Shown in pieces: positions 1-8,355 of a stretch of DNA of 64,000 bases. Position 1 is the first letter of the stretch; every line of letters starts with the position of its first letter. The stretch is from Lichenicoccus sp965277665 (GTDB taxonomy: Bacteria; Pseudomonadota; Alphaproteobacteria; Acetobacterales; Acetobacteraceae). Location of the stretch: contig NZ_OZ255835.1 of the NCBI RefSeq assembly GCF_965277665.1, positions 3,224,001-3,288,000 of the forward strand, given 5' to 3'. The notes under the pieces were generated by a model. That model did no database searches. It saw only the letters and a program-made list of their open reading frames with translations, and was not told the origin of the DNA. A program made the translations under genes and the position numbers.

Positions 1-201
1 GTGCTGCTGCTCGGCTTCCTGCGCCAGGGCATGCTGATCGCGGGCTACTCCGACATGGTCACGACGATGCTGACCGGCGCCATCCTGCTCGGCGCCATCG
101 GCATCAAGAACATCCTCTCGGGACGCGGCACCGGGCTGGCCGCGCTGCTGACACGGGTACGCGGCACCCGTCCGGCCTCGGCGAGCGGTGCCGCGGAATG
201 A
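1..201 (+). CDS. Sugar-type ABC transporter permease, C-terminal end (partial)
   Basis: The reading frame is open from the first base and stops at 201, leaving the last 66 residues of a protein whose start lies outside the window. The fragment has a hydrophobic stretch with Gly and Leu (LLTGAILLGAIGI-like) and then a basic, low-complexity cytoplasmic tail, as at the end of permeases of the ribose/rhamnose ABC importer class. The neighbour is the clearest evidence: a periplasmic sugar-binding protein starts right at its stop codon, so the two belong to one import operon. The substrate cannot be read from this piece. The downstream four-carbon sugar-acid enzymes suggest an aldonate or related polyol, which is inference. 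Confidence 0.65.
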   Translation: MLLLGFLRQGMLIAGYSDMVTTMLTGAILLGAIGIKNILSGRGTGLAALLTRVRGTRPASASGAAE

Positions 202-233
202 ACATCATGATCAACGAAAGAAACGGAAACTCC

Positions 234-1241
234 ATGACCCTCTCCATCTCGCACCGGTTGCGCGCGGCTCTGCTGGCGACTCCCATGCTGCTGGCCGGCC
301 TCGCCGTGGCGCATGCCGCCGATATCGACACCTCGAAGAGCATCAAGGTCGCAATGGTGCCGAAGCTCGTCGGGCTGTCGGTGTTCAAGGCGAACCAGCA
401 GGGTGCCGAGGCCGCGGCCAAGCTGCTCAACATCAACTTCCTCTATACCGGCCCCGTCACCGCCTCCGCGCAGGGCCAGGTCGATGTCTTCAACAGCCTG
501 ATCGCGCGCCGCTTCAGCGTCATCACCACCACCTCGAACAACCCGACGCAGTTGGCACCCGCGCTCAAGCGCGCGCGCCGGCAGGGCATCAAGGTGGTAT
601 CCTATGATAGCGACGTCGCGGCCGACGCGCGCGACTTCTTCATCCAGAACACCGACTATGCCGAGTTCGGGAAGGCCTTGGTCGAGTCCGTCGCCAAATA
701 TACCGGCCCCAGCGCCGAGATCGCGATCCTGTCCTCGACGCCCGATGCGACCATCCAGAACGAGTGGATCAACGCGCTCAAGACCTACCTCTCGGCGCAC
801 TACCCGAACATCAAGATCGTGACGACGCAGTATGGCCAGTCGAGCCCGTCGCAGTCCTTGACCGCCGGCCTCAATATCCTGCAGGCGAACCCGAACGTCA
901 CCGCGATCATCGCCCCTGATGGCGCGGCCGAGGTGGGTGCCGCCGCCGCCGTGGAGAAGCTCGGCAAGACCGGGCGCGTCTTCGTCACCGGCTGCAGCGA
1001 CCCGAACTCGATCCGGCAGTACGTGAAGTCGGGCATCATCAAGGAGAGCCCGCTCTGGGACGAGGTCAAGGAGGGCATGCTGGTGATGTACGTGGCGCGC
1101 CTCGCGGCGAACAACGCGATCCAGCCGGACAGCACCTTCACCGCGGGCGATCTGGGCAGCTTCACCGCCAAGGACCGGGTGATCGTGTTCAGCAAGCCGC
1201 TGGTGTTCAACAAGGCCAATATCGACCAGTACCAGTTCTGA
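234..1241 (+). CDS. Periplasmic sugar/AI-2-type substrate-binding protein of an ABC importer
   Basis: This 335-residue protein should capture a small polar ligand in the periplasm and deliver it to the permease encoded just upstream. Residues 1-29 form a signal peptide: basic N-terminus, LLATPMLLAGLAVA core, then AHA before AD. The mature part has the layout of the RhaS/LsrB-like type 1 periplasmic fold, including the SYDSDV and APDGAAEVGAA segments that line the ligand cleft in that family. I chose the ATG at 234 because it gives a compact signal peptide and has GGAA upstream. ATGs at 198 (overlapping the permease stop) and 207 are also in frame and would add a hydrophilic leader. The ligand is unknown; context points to a four-carbon sugar acid or its precursor. 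Confidence 0.8.
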   Translation: MTLSISHRLRAALLATPMLLAGLAVAHAADIDTSKSIKVAMVPKLVGLSVFKANQQGAEAAAKLLNINFLYTGPVTASAQGQVDVFNSLIARRFSVITTTSNNPTQLAPALKRARRQGIKVVSYDSDVAADARDFFIQNTDYAEFGKALVESVAKYTGPSAEIAILSSTPDATIQNEWINALKTYLSAHYPNIKIVTTQYGQSSPSQSLTAGLNILQANPNVTAIIAPDGAAEVGAAAAVEKLGKTGRVFVTGCSDPNSIRQYVKSGIIKESPLWDEVKEGMLVMYVARLAANNAIQPDSTFTAGDLGSFTAKDRVIVFSKPLVFNKANIDQYQF

Positions 1242-1272
1242 CCAATACGGCCCCGTTCACAAGGATACAGGC

Positions 1273-2166
1273 ATGAAGCAGATTCTCTTCACCGGCGGCA
1301 GCGGCAAGGCGGGACGGCACGTGGTGCAGTACCTGGTCGAGCAGGGCTACCACGTGCTCAACATCGACACCAAGCCGCTCGACAACCCCAAGGTCCGCAC
1401 GCTGATCACCGACATCACCGATGCCGGCCAGCTGTTCAACGCGTTCTCGTCCTACACCGGCCTGCACGAGTTCGACCCGGACCTGCGGCCGCAGAAGATC
1501 GACGCGGTGGTGCATTTCGCGGCGATCCCGCGCATCATGATCGTGCCGGACAACGAGGTGTACCGCATCAACGTCATGGGCACCTACAACGTGCTCGATG
1601 CCGCGGCCAAGCTCGGCATCCCGAAGGTGATCATCGCGTCGAGCGAGACCACCTACGGTGTCGTGTTCGCCAACACGCCCCGCGAGCCGGAGTATTTCCC
1701 GCTCGACGAGGCGTATCCGGTCGACCCGATGGACAGCTACGCGCTCTCCAAGATCTGCAACGAGCGCACCGCTCGCGCCTTCTCGCTGCGCAACAATTCG
1801 GATATCTATGCGCTGCGCATCGGCAACGTGATCGAGCCGTCCGAGTACGAGCTGTTCCCCGGCTGGTTCGCGAAGCCCGATTTCCGCAAGAAGATCGCGT
1901 GGAGCTATATCGACGCGCGTGACCTGGGCGAGATCGTGCGTCTCGGCATCGAGACCGACGGCCTGGGCTACCAGGTCTTCAATGCCGCGAACGACCACAC
2001 CTCGTCGGACCTGCCGACCGCCGAACTGCTGCGCCGCTACTACCCGAATGTGCCGGTGCACGGCGAACTCGGCGAGTTCGAGGGCCTGCTTTCGAACCGC
2101 AAGGTGCGCGAGCACCTCGGCTTCAAGGAGAAGCACAACTGGCGCAACTACGTCAAAGCCGGCTGA
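1273..2166 (+). CDS. NAD-dependent epimerase/dehydratase family (extended SDR) protein
   Basis: This 297-residue protein is an extended short-chain dehydrogenase. It has the Rossmann motif TGGSGKAG at residues 7-14, a serine pair at 123-124, and the catalytic pair Y156 and K160 (YALSK). Such enzymes oxidise or epimerise sugars or sugar acids with NAD. An AAGGA ribosome site lies just before the ATG, 31 bp after the binding-protein gene, so it is probably co-transcribed with the transporter. D-erythronate dehydrogenase (DenD) of the tetronate pathway belongs to the same superfamily, so a role in making a 2-oxo-tetronate is possible. I do not recognise the DenD sequence itself and leave the substrate open. 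Its end overlaps the end of the convergent otnC gene by 19 bp. Confidence 0.75.
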   Translation: MKQILFTGGSGKAGRHVVQYLVEQGYHVLNIDTKPLDNPKVRTLITDITDAGQLFNAFSSYTGLHEFDPDLRPQKIDAVVHFAAIPRIMIVPDNEVYRINVMGTYNVLDAAAKLGIPKVIIASSETTYGVVFANTPREPEYFPLDEAYPVDPMDSYALSKICNERTARAFSLRNNSDIYALRIGNVIEPSEYELFPGWFAKPDFRKKIAWSYIDARDLGEIVRLGIETDGLGYQVFNAANDHTSSDLPTAELLRRYYPNVPVHGELGEFEGLLSNRKVREHLGFKEKHNWRNYVKAG

Positions 2167-2834
2167 GCCTCCCCACCGTCCGCATCCGGGCAAGGCAGGT
2201 CGAGATGGAAGCTGGCGACCAGGTCCTCGACCTGCGCCCGGGTCAGCGCACGCGGGTTGAGGCCGCGCAGCATCAGGGTGAGCCGCGCGGTTTCCTCCAG
2301 TTCCTCCATGGCATAGACGGCGGCCTCGAGATCGCGGCCGGCCACCACCGGTCCGTGGTTGGCCAGCAGCACCGAAGAGTAGCGGCCTGCGAGGGCACGA
2401 ATCGCGCCCGCGACGGCCGCGTCCCCGGGACGGTGGTAGGGGATCAACGCCGTCTGGCCGACACGCATCATGTAGTATGGGGTGAGCGGTTGCAGCACGG
2501 CGCGCGGATCGATCCCGGGCAACATGGAGACGGCAACGGAATGTGCCGAGTGCAGGTGCACGACTGCACCCGCGCCATGCCGCGTCTCGTAGAGCGCCTG
2601 GTGCAGCGGGATTTCCTTGGTGGGCGGATCGCCGGACAGCAGCCGGCCGTCCTGGTCCAGTCGCGACAGCCGGGCCGGGTCGAGAAAGCCCATCGAGGCA
2701 TTGGTCGGCGTCATCAGCAGGGTGCCGTCCGCAAGGCGCGCGCTGACATTGCCGGACGAGCCGGGCGTCAGCCCGCGCTCGAACAGCGAGCGGGAAAACA
2801 TGCAGATCTGCTCGCGCAGGGAGTTCTCGTTCAT
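2148..2834 (-). CDS. otnC: Class II aldolase, 3-oxo-tetronate 4-phosphate decarboxylase
   Basis: A 228-residue class II aldolase/adducin-fold enzyme. The metal site is visible as H93 and H95 (VHLHSAHS) and H160 (LLANHGPV), with E74 (TKEIPLH) as the likely catalytic acid. In the known four-carbon sugar-acid pathway OtnC decarboxylates 3-oxo-tetronate 4-phosphate to dihydroxyacetone phosphate, which enters glycolysis. The assignment rests on family plus the neighbouring ltnD, otnI and otnK genes. Unusually it is encoded on the opposite strand, divergent from ltnD, so the last step would be expressed from its own promoter. The start at 2834 gives the family's usual length. In-frame ATGs at 2852 and 2876 would add up to 14 residues. 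Confidence 0.82.
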   Translation of the reverse strand: MNENSLREQICMFSRSLFERGLTPGSSGNVSARLADGTLLMTPTNASMGFLDPARLSRLDQDGRLLSGDPPTKEIPLHQALYETRHGAGAVVHLHSAHSVAVSMLPGIDPRAVLQPLTPYYMMRVGQTALIPYHRPGDAAVAGAIRALAGRYSSVLLANHGPVVAGRDLEAAVYAMEELEETARLTLMLRGLNPRALTRAQVEDLVASFHLDLPCPDADGGEAQPALT

Positions 2835-2911
2835 GGCGGACGATCCAGGCATTACATGGTGTTGGCGATGGGCCATGGCAGCGCAACCACAGTAGGTCCC
2901 GGAGAGGCACG
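2835..2911. promoter_or_regulatory. Divergent promoter region between otnC and ltnD
   Basis: These 77 bp separate the start codons of otnC (leftward) and ltnD (rightward), so promoters for both directions must lie here or inside the gene starts. GGAGAGG at about 2899-2905 is the likely ribosome site for ltnD. I see no convincing palindromic operator. No regulator gene of the GntR, DeoR or LacI type, usual for this pathway, lies next to the cluster inside the window. Confidence 0.5.
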
Positions 2912-3826
2912 ATGACCAGCATCGCAGGCGGCCCGTGCGCGGCCGTCATCGGCCTCGGCTCGATGGGGATCGGCATGGCGCAATCGCTGCAGCGCGCCGG
3001 TTTCACCGTCTCGGGCTACGACGTGTCGCCGGCGGCGGTGGCGCGATTTGCAGAATCGGGCGGCGTTGTCGGGTCCACGCCGGCGCAGGCGGCAAGCGGC
3101 GCCGATTGCGTGGTCTCGGTGGTGGTCAACGCCGCCCAGACCGAGGCGGTGCTGTTCGGGCCGGACGGTTGTGCCGACAGCCTGCCGCAAGGCGCCGTAT
3201 TCGTGTCGTCGGCGACGATGGCCCCGGAGGCGGCGCGTGGCCTGGCAGCCAGGCTGGAGCGGACAGGGCGGCTCTATCTCGACGCGCCGATGAGCGGCGG
3301 CGCCGGCCGGGCCGCGGACGGCTCGCTCACCATGATGGCGTCCGGCAGCGTCGCCGCGTTCGAGCGCGCGCAGCCGGCGCTGGATGCCATGACCGGCACG
3401 CTGCACCGGCTTGGCGATGCGGCCGGCCTCGGCTCGGCCTTCAAGATGGTCAACCAGCTGCTCGCCGGCGTGCATATCGCCGCGGCCTGCGAGGCGATCG
3501 CGTTCGCAGCCCGGCAGGGGCTGGACCTCGCGCGCGTCTATGAGGTGATCACCCAGTCGGCGGGCAACAGCTGGATGTTCGAGAACCGGGTGCCGCATGT
3601 GCTGGCGGGCGACTATCGTCCGAAAAGCGCCGTCAGCATCTTCACCAAGGACCTCGGCATCGTCATGGACATGGCGCGTGACCTGCGGTTTCCTGTGCCG
3701 GTGGCGGGCGCCGCGCTGCAGATGTACCTGATGACGGCGGCGGCCGGGATGGCACAGGACGACGATGCCTCGGTTGCGCGCCTGTACGCGCAGATCGCGG
3801 GTCTCACCTTGCCTGCGGAGACATGA
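2912..3826 (+). CDS. ltnD: L-threonate dehydrogenase (3-hydroxyisobutyrate dehydrogenase family)
   Basis: A 304-residue NAD-dependent beta-hydroxyacid dehydrogenase. The nucleotide-binding loop is GLGSMG at residues 14-19, the substrate motif DAPMSGG is at 124-130, and the catalytic lysine is K178 in FKMVNQLL. In the described pathway LtnD oxidises L-threonate at C2 to 2-oxo-tetronate. It is the first gene of a tight rightward operon, followed after 3 bp by otnI and then otnK. A closely related activity, 2-hydroxy-3-oxopropionate reductase, has the same motifs; the otnI-otnK context favours threonate. Confidence 0.82.
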   Translation: MTSIAGGPCAAVIGLGSMGIGMAQSLQRAGFTVSGYDVSPAAVARFAESGGVVGSTPAQAASGADCVVSVVVNAAQTEAVLFGPDGCADSLPQGAVFVSSATMAPEAARGLAARLERTGRLYLDAPMSGGAGRAADGSLTMMASGSVAAFERAQPALDAMTGTLHRLGDAAGLGSAFKMVNQLLAGVHIAAACEAIAFAARQGLDLARVYEVITQSAGNSWMFENRVPHVLAGDYRPKSAVSIFTKDLGIVMDMARDLRFPVPVAGAALQMYLMTAAAGMAQDDDASVARLYAQIAGLTLPAET

Positions 3827-3829
3827 GCC

Positions 3830-4606
3830 ATGCCGCGTTTCGCCGCCAACCTGACCATGATGTTCAACGAACACGCCTTCCTCGACCGCTTCGACGCGGC
3901 GGCGGATGCGGGCTTCGAGGCGGTCGAGTTCCTGTTCCCGTATGAGGCGACCCCCGAGGCGGTCGGCGCGCGCGTGGCGCGCAACAAGCTCACGGTGGCG
4001 CTGTTCAACCTGCCGCCCGGCGACTGGGCGGCCGGAGAGCGCGGGCTGGCGGCGCTGCCCGAACGGGCGGCGGCGCTGGACGGGCTGCTCGACCGGGCGC
4101 TGCCGTACGCCGAGGCGACCGGCGTACGGCGGCTGCATCTGATGGCGGGGATCGCGGACGCGCACGACCCGCGCGCGCAGGCCGCCTATCGCGACGCGGT
4201 CGCGCACCATGCCCGGCGCCTCGCCGAACATCGCCTCGACCTGGTGCTGGAGCCGATCAACGGCCGCGACATGCCGGGCTATTTCCTGGACGATTTCGGC
4301 CGCGCGGCGCAGCTGATCGAGGATCTCGGCCTGCCCAACCTCAAGCTGCAGTTCGACCTCTACCACCGCCAGATCCTGCACGGCGACGTCACCATGGCGC
4401 TGCGGGCGATGATCGGCCGCATCGGCCATGTCCAGGTCGCCAGCGTGCCGTCGCGCCACGAGCCGGACGGCGAGGAGCTGAACTGGCCGTTCCTGTTCGA
4501 GGAGCTGGACCGGATCGGCTATGCGGGGTTCGTCGGCTGCGAGTACCGGCCACGCGGCAAGACGGTCGCGGGCCTCGGCTGGTTCGCGCCCTACAGGAAG
4601 GCCTGA
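3830..4606 (+). CDS. otnI: 2-oxo-tetronate isomerase (hydroxypyruvate isomerase family)
   Basis: A 258-residue TIM-barrel isomerase of the hydroxypyruvate isomerase family. The four metal-binding residues seen in this family are present as E141 (LEPINGRD), D176 (FDLYHRQ), Q202 (HVQVAS) and E238 (CEYRP). In the tetronate route it converts 2-oxo-tetronate to 3-oxo-tetronate, the substrate of the OtnK kinase encoded next. It sits 3 bp after ltnD and 3 bp before otnK, which indicates coupled translation. Alone the sequence could be a hydroxypyruvate isomerase (hyi); the neighbours decide for otnI. Confidence 0.85.
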   Translation: MPRFAANLTMMFNEHAFLDRFDAAADAGFEAVEFLFPYEATPEAVGARVARNKLTVALFNLPPGDWAAGERGLAALPERAAALDGLLDRALPYAEATGVRRLHLMAGIADAHDPRAQAAYRDAVAHHARRLAEHRLDLVLEPINGRDMPGYFLDDFGRAAQLIEDLGLPNLKLQFDLYHRQILHGDVTMALRAMIGRIGHVQVASVPSRHEPDGEELNWPFLFEELDRIGYAGFVGCEYRPRGKTVAGLGWFAPYRKA

Positions 4607-4609
4607 TCC

Positions 4610-5911
4610 ATGACGCTCCTGCTCGGCTGCATCGCCGACGACTATACCGGCGCCTCCGACCTCGCCAGCATGCTGTCCAGCTGCGGCCTGCGCACGGTGC
4701 AGACCATCGGCGTGCCCCAGCTTGGCCTAGAGCTGCCCGAAATGGATGCGGTGGTGGTGGCGCTGAAGAGCCGCTCGATCGCGGCGCCGCGCGCGGTCGA
4801 GCTGTCGCTGGAGGCGGAGCGCTGGCTGCGCGGACGCGGCGCCGGGCACATCGTGTTCAAGATCTGCTCGACCTTCGATTCCACCGATGCCGGCAATATC
4901 GGCCCGGTGCTGGACGCCCTGCGCGAACAGGCGGGCGGCGGCATCGTCGCGGTCAATCCCGCCTTCATCGAGACCGGACGCACGGTCTATCAGGGGCACC
5001 TGTTCGTCAACGGCGTGCCGCTGCACGAGAGCCCGCTGAAGGACCATCCGCTCAACCCGATGCATGACAGCAACCTGGTGCGGGTGCTGGGCCGGCAGAG
5101 TGCGAGCCCGGTCGGGCTGGTGCCGCTCGCCGTCATCGAGCAGGGGCCGGACGCGATCCGCGCCGCCCTGCAGGCGCTGGCATCGGACGGCGACGGCAGC
5201 GCGATCCTCGACGCGGTGGCGCCGCGCCACCTGCTCGCCATCGGCGAGGCGGCGCTGGCCGGACCGGTCTCGGCCGGCGCGTCCGGCATCGGCTACGGGC
5301 TGGCCCGAGCCATCGTGGCGCGTGAGAAGCTCTCGGGGCGTCCGGCCGCCGCAATGGCGTCCTCCGATGGAGCACGCGACACGCATGCGGCGATCCTCGC
5401 GGGATCATGCTCGGCGGCGACGCTGCGCCAGATCGATGTCGCCGAGCGCCGGATGCCGTGCCTCAAGCTCGATGTCGATGCGCTGCTGGACGGGCCGGCC
5501 GAGGCGGCGCACGCGCTGGACTGGGCTCGGCAGCGTCTCGAACGCGGGCCGGTACTGATCGTCAGCAGCACGCCTCCCGAGGCGGTGCGCGCGCTGCAGG
5601 CCCGGCATGGCGGCGCCGAGGCGGGGCACGCGGTGGAGCAGGCGCTCGCCGGCCTCGCCGAGGGCCTGCTGGCAGCCGGCGTCGGGCACCTGATCGTGGC
5701 CGGCGGCGAGACCTCGGGCGCCGTGGTCGACCGGCTCGGGCTGCAGGCCTTGCTGATCGGGCCGGAGATCGCCCCCGGCGTGCCGGTGCTGCAGGCGGTC
5801 GGCGCGCCCAAGCCCGGCCTGCGGCTGGCGCTCAAGTCCGGCAATTTCGGCGGCGACGACTTTTTTCTTGAGGCGCTGGCCAGGCTGCGCGATCCGGACG
5901 CTGCGGGTTAG
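4610..5911 (+). CDS. otnK: 3-oxo-tetronate kinase (DUF1537 four-carbon acid sugar kinase)
   Basis: A 433-residue member of the DUF1537 kinase family. The N-terminal substrate domain opens with IADDYTGASD at residues 8-17, the family signature. The C-terminal nucleotide domain shows the Gly-rich VAGGETSGAV segment near residues 363-372. The enzyme phosphorylates 3-oxo-tetronate at C4 with ATP, after which OtnC decarboxylates the product. Length matches the family (about 420-430). It is the last gene of the ltnD-otnI-otnK operon. Its final 4 bp overlap the end of the convergent toxin gene. Confidence 0.88.
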   Translation: MTLLLGCIADDYTGASDLASMLSSCGLRTVQTIGVPQLGLELPEMDAVVVALKSRSIAAPRAVELSLEAERWLRGRGAGHIVFKICSTFDSTDAGNIGPVLDALREQAGGGIVAVNPAFIETGRTVYQGHLFVNGVPLHESPLKDHPLNPMHDSNLVRVLGRQSASPVGLVPLAVIEQGPDAIRAALQALASDGDGSAILDAVAPRHLLAIGEAALAGPVSAGASGIGYGLARAIVAREKLSGRPAAAMASSDGARDTHAAILAGSCSAATLRQIDVAERRMPCLKLDVDALLDGPAEAAHALDWARQRLERGPVLIVSSTPPEAVRALQARHGGAEAGHAVEQALAGLAEGLLAAGVGHLIVAGGETSGAVVDRLGLQALLIGPEIAPGVPVLQAVGAPKPGLRLALKSGNFGGDDFFLEALARLRDPDAAG

Positions 5912-6255
5912 GCAACGGCGCCCGACAAACACCGCCGTATAACTCTTGCGACGTCGGCCCGATCGGCCTGCGGTAGGCGTCCGATGCGCACGGCGTCACC
6001 AGCCTCGATCGTGGCGATCTTGATCGGCCGCACGATGGAGGGCGCCGGCAGCCCGGCCTCGTTAAGGTCGGAGACAACGACATCACCCAGCCAGCCGCGA
6101 TGCACGGCGCTCGTGACCATCAGCACCCAAAGCAGGTCGGGTGCGCCCGGCGCATGCGGCGTTGCCACCACCAGGGCTGGCCGGCGCTGCTGCACCGGAC
6201 GGTTGGTGTAGGGGAACGGGACCTTGACCAGGTCCCACACCTCATAGGCCGCCAT
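5908..6255 (-). CDS. MazF/PemK-like endoribonuclease toxin
   Basis: A 115-residue protein that opens with MAAYEVWDLVKVPFPY and continues with RRPALVVA, the usual N-terminal strand pattern of the MazF/PemK/CcdB fold. Such toxins cut mRNA when the antitoxin is lost. I chose the ATG at 6255 because it begins exactly at the conserved fold and overlaps the end of the antitoxin gene by 14 bp, as is common for translationally coupled pairs. The longer frame from 6333 would add an unlikely leader lying inside the antitoxin gene. The C-terminal part is more diverged than the start, so activity is not certain. Confidence 0.75.
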   Translation of the reverse strand: MAAYEVWDLVKVPFPYTNRPVQQRRPALVVATPHAPGAPDLLWVLMVTSAVHRGWLGDVVVSDLNEAGLPAPSIVRPIKIATIEAGDAVRIGRLPQADRADVARVIRRCLSGAVA

Positions 6256-6460
6256 AGGCCTCGATGTCGGCGGGGCTGTCCCACTCCGAGAAGCTCCGGA
6301 ACGGATCATCGCTCGATCCGTCGGGCTGCACACGCATCAGCACGACCCGTCCAGCCTCGATCACATAGGCGACCTCATCGCCCTCGCGCAGGCGCAGCGC
6401 CGCACGCACCGGCTGCGGGATGGTCGTCTGCGATTTGCTGGTCAGCCGGCTCGTGATCAT
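6242..6460 (-). CDS. AbrB/MazE-like antitoxin
   Basis: A 72-residue protein. Residues 3-45 show the swapped-hairpin AbrB DNA-binding pattern (SRLTSKSQTTIPQPVR, then LREGDEVAY and GRVVLMRV), and an acidic tail rich in Ser, Asp and Glu would wrap and neutralise the toxin. It lies directly upstream of, and overlaps, the MazF-like gene, so the two form a type II toxin-antitoxin operon. The antitoxin-toxin complex probably represses the promoter just right of 6460, where TATGTAAGGAACTTCCTTAC (6468-6487) contains the inverted repeat GTAAGGAA/TTCCTTAC. Confidence 0.82.
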   Translation of the reverse strand: MITSRLTSKSQTTIPQPVRAALRLREGDEVAYVIEAGRVVLMRVQPDGSSDDPFRSFSEWDSPADIEAYGGL

Positions 6461-6471
6461 GGCAACCTATG

Positions 6472-6487
6472 TAAGGAACTTCCTTAC
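6472..6487. promoter_or_regulatory. Palindrome at the toxin-antitoxin promoter
   Basis: GTAAGGAACTTCCTTAC (6471-6487) is an inverted repeat of 8 bp arms, GTAAGGAA and TTCCTTAC, around one central base. It lies 11 bp upstream of the antitoxin start and overlaps the stop of the acetyltransferase gene. AbrB-type antitoxins bind palindromes in their own promoter, so this is the natural operator candidate. That role is inferred from position only. Confidence 0.5.
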
Positions 6488-6990
6488 CAACTGCAAGCCT
6501 TGCCATTCGACAAACCGAGCCCGCGCTCCAGGTAGCACACCGTCTTGCGGCCGGCATGGATCTCGGCCCGGCCGATCGCGACGAAGCCCAGCCTAGCATG
6601 CAGCGAAGCCGAGCCGGGGTTCGGCGGCTCGATATTCACCTCGCAGACCACCCGGTCATGCCCGGCGGCAACGGCCCGCGCGAACAGGTCGGCATAGAGC
6701 AGCCGCGCCAGTCCGCTGCGCCGCGCCGGGCCTGCCACCACCACACGATCGACATAGACGAAGCGCGCGTGGCGCTGGCGGAACCACAGGAAGTTCGGGC
6801 TTCGGTAGTCGGCATCCTGGTCGAAGGCGAGCAGGAAGGCGTCGGCCTCGCCGATCCGGGTGAAATGGAAGGCCTGCCGCACGAGGCGGCCGAACTCCGC
6901 TCCCTCCAGCGCCGACAGTTCGGCGGCATGTGCATTGTTCAGGGCGAGCAGGGCGCCGCAGTGCCCGCAGCCCGTGGCCAAGGGCAGCAT
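6484..6990 (-). CDS. GNAT-family N-acetyltransferase
   Basis: A 168-residue protein with the GNAT fold. The acetyl-CoA loop is seen near residues 88-96 (PARRSGLAR), preceded by the VYVDRVVVAG strand, and followed by CEVNIEPPNPGS and a C-terminal RLGFVAIGRAEI segment. It should move an acetyl group from acetyl-CoA to an amine; the target is unknown. It starts 14 bp after the end of the old-yellow-enzyme gene on the same strand, so the two are probably co-transcribed. The ATG at 6990 is the first that keeps the fold intact. Confidence 0.8.
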   Translation of the reverse strand: MLPLATGCGHCGALLALNNAHAAELSALEGAEFGRLVRQAFHFTRIGEADAFLLAFDQDADYRSPNFLWFRQRHARFVYVDRVVVAGPARRSGLARLLYADLFARAVAAGHDRVVCEVNIEPPNPGSASLHARLGFVAIGRAEIHAGRKTVCYLERGLGLSNGKACSW

Positions 6991-7004
6991 TGCCGCCACC
7001 CCAG

Positions 7005-8117
7005 CTACCGCTCGATGGCGATCTGGCCCGCCATGCCGGGCCAATCGGAGTAGCCGACCGAGCCGCCGCCGTACCAGTACTGCTTCGGCGCCTCGGCCAG
7101 CGGCGCCCCGGTGCGCAGCCGGCCGACCAGGTCCGGGTTCGCGAGATAGGGCCGTCCGAAGCTGAACAGGTCGGCCTTGTTCTCGGCCAGCATCCGTTCG
7201 GCCAGTTCGAGCGTGTACTGGTTGTTGGCGATGTAGGCCCCGGTGAAGCGGCGTCGCAGCGCCGGGAAGTCGACGTCGTCCGGCACCTCGCGGGTCTGCT
7301 GGGTGACGCCCTCGATATCGTGGATGTACAGCAGCCCGGCCTTCGACAGCCCGTCGACATAGGCGCCGAACGTCGCCATCACCTCGCTGTCGAGCGGCGT
7401 GCCGCCCGGCTCGGTGGTGGCCGGCGAGATGCGTATGCCGACCCGCTGGCCACCACCCCAGACCTCGGTGACCGCATGGACCACCTCGAGCGGAAAGCGC
7501 AGCCGGTTCAGGATCGAGCCGCCGTAGCGGTCGGTGCGCCGGTTGGTGCTGTCGCGGATGAACTGCTCCAGCAGGTAGTTGTTGGCGGAATGGATCTCGA
7601 CGCCGTCGAAGCCGGCATCCTTGGCGCACTGCGCCGCGTGCCGGTAGTCCTGCACGATCGCGGGGATCTCGTCGGTCTCGAGTGCGCGTGGGGTCACATG
7701 GTCCTGCAGCCCGGCATTGGTGAAGGCCTGGCCCTTCGGCCGGATCGCGCTTGGGGCCACCGGCAGCGCGCCGCCATGCAGGTCGGGATGCGAGATGCGG
7801 CCGGTATGCCAGAGCTGCAGGAACATCCGGCCATCGCGGCGATGCACCGCGCGGGTGACGCGCTGCCAGGCCTCGACCTGCTCCGGCGTGAAGATCCCTG
7901 GCGTCAGCGCGTAGCCACGGGCCTGCGGCGAGATGTTGGTCGCCTCGCTGATCACCAGCCCGCAATCGGCGCGCCGGGCGTAGTAGTCGGCGGCAAAATC
8001 GGGCGGCACGCCGGCATCGCTGGAGCGGCTGCGGGTCAGCGGCGCCATGACGACGCGGTTCGGCAGGTGCAGGTCGCCGATGGTGACCGGCTGCAGCACC
8101 GGACTGTCCTTGTGCAT
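7005..8117 (-). CDS. nemA: Old yellow enzyme family alkene/N-ethylmaleimide reductase
   Basis: A 370-residue FMN-dependent TIM-barrel ene-reductase. Visible active-site residues are T27 (APLTRSR), Q101 and H104 in QLWHTGR, and the substrate-anchoring pair H176 and N179 in HSANNYLLEQF. These enzymes reduce activated C=C bonds, maleimides and nitro compounds with NAD(P)H. Length and motifs match the NemA/XenB group. It is divergent from a SARP/TolB-type regulator with 331 bp between the starts, so that regulator may control it. The symbol is by family; the physiological substrate is not known. Confidence 0.85.
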   Translation of the reverse strand: MHKDSPVLQPVTIGDLHLPNRVVMAPLTRSRSSDAGVPPDFAADYYARRADCGLVISEATNISPQARGYALTPGIFTPEQVEAWQRVTRAVHRRDGRMFLQLWHTGRISHPDLHGGALPVAPSAIRPKGQAFTNAGLQDHVTPRALETDEIPAIVQDYRHAAQCAKDAGFDGVEIHSANNYLLEQFIRDSTNRRTDRYGGSILNRLRFPLEVVHAVTEVWGGGQRVGIRISPATTEPGGTPLDSEVMATFGAYVDGLSKAGLLYIHDIEGVTQQTREVPDDVDFPALRRRFTGAYIANNQYTLELAERMLAENKADLFSFGRPYLANPDLVGRLRTGAPLAEAPKQYWYGGGSVGYSDWPGMAGQIAIER

Positions 8118-8195
8118 GAGGTATTCCTGGGTTGGGAGGGCGCGATGGGGTTCCGAGTGGGAACAGATGAGCTGGAGCGGGCAAGCCCCGTCGAC

Positions 8196-8229
8196 CCCGC
8201 AAGTTCCGCCTGCCCGCAAGTTCCGCCTG
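8196..8229. repeat. 17-bp tandem duplication
   Basis: The unit CCCGCAAGTTCCGCCTG occurs twice head to tail (8196-8212 and 8213-8229) without a mismatch, about 80 bp upstream of the ene-reductase start. It could be a slippage product or a duplicated protein-binding site. Confidence 0.85.
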
Positions 8230-8342
8230 GGTATCGCCTGGGGGACTGGGCAACCTGTTCGGGGATCGAACTGCTTGCGCTGTCTGGGGGCCGGCGCGAT
8301 CGTTTCGCGGCCGTGCTTGCCGACGATGGCACAACATAATTT

Positions 8343-8355
8343 GTTAAACGTTAAC
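8343..8355. promoter_or_regulatory. Inverted repeat GTTAA-N3-TTAAC, candidate operator
   Basis: Two 5-bp arms, GTTAA and TTAAC, flank ACG inside the only AT-rich block of the divergent region. The position, about 95 bp before the regulator start and 225 bp before the reductase start, suits an autoregulatory site. The binding protein is not known. Confidence 0.4.
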
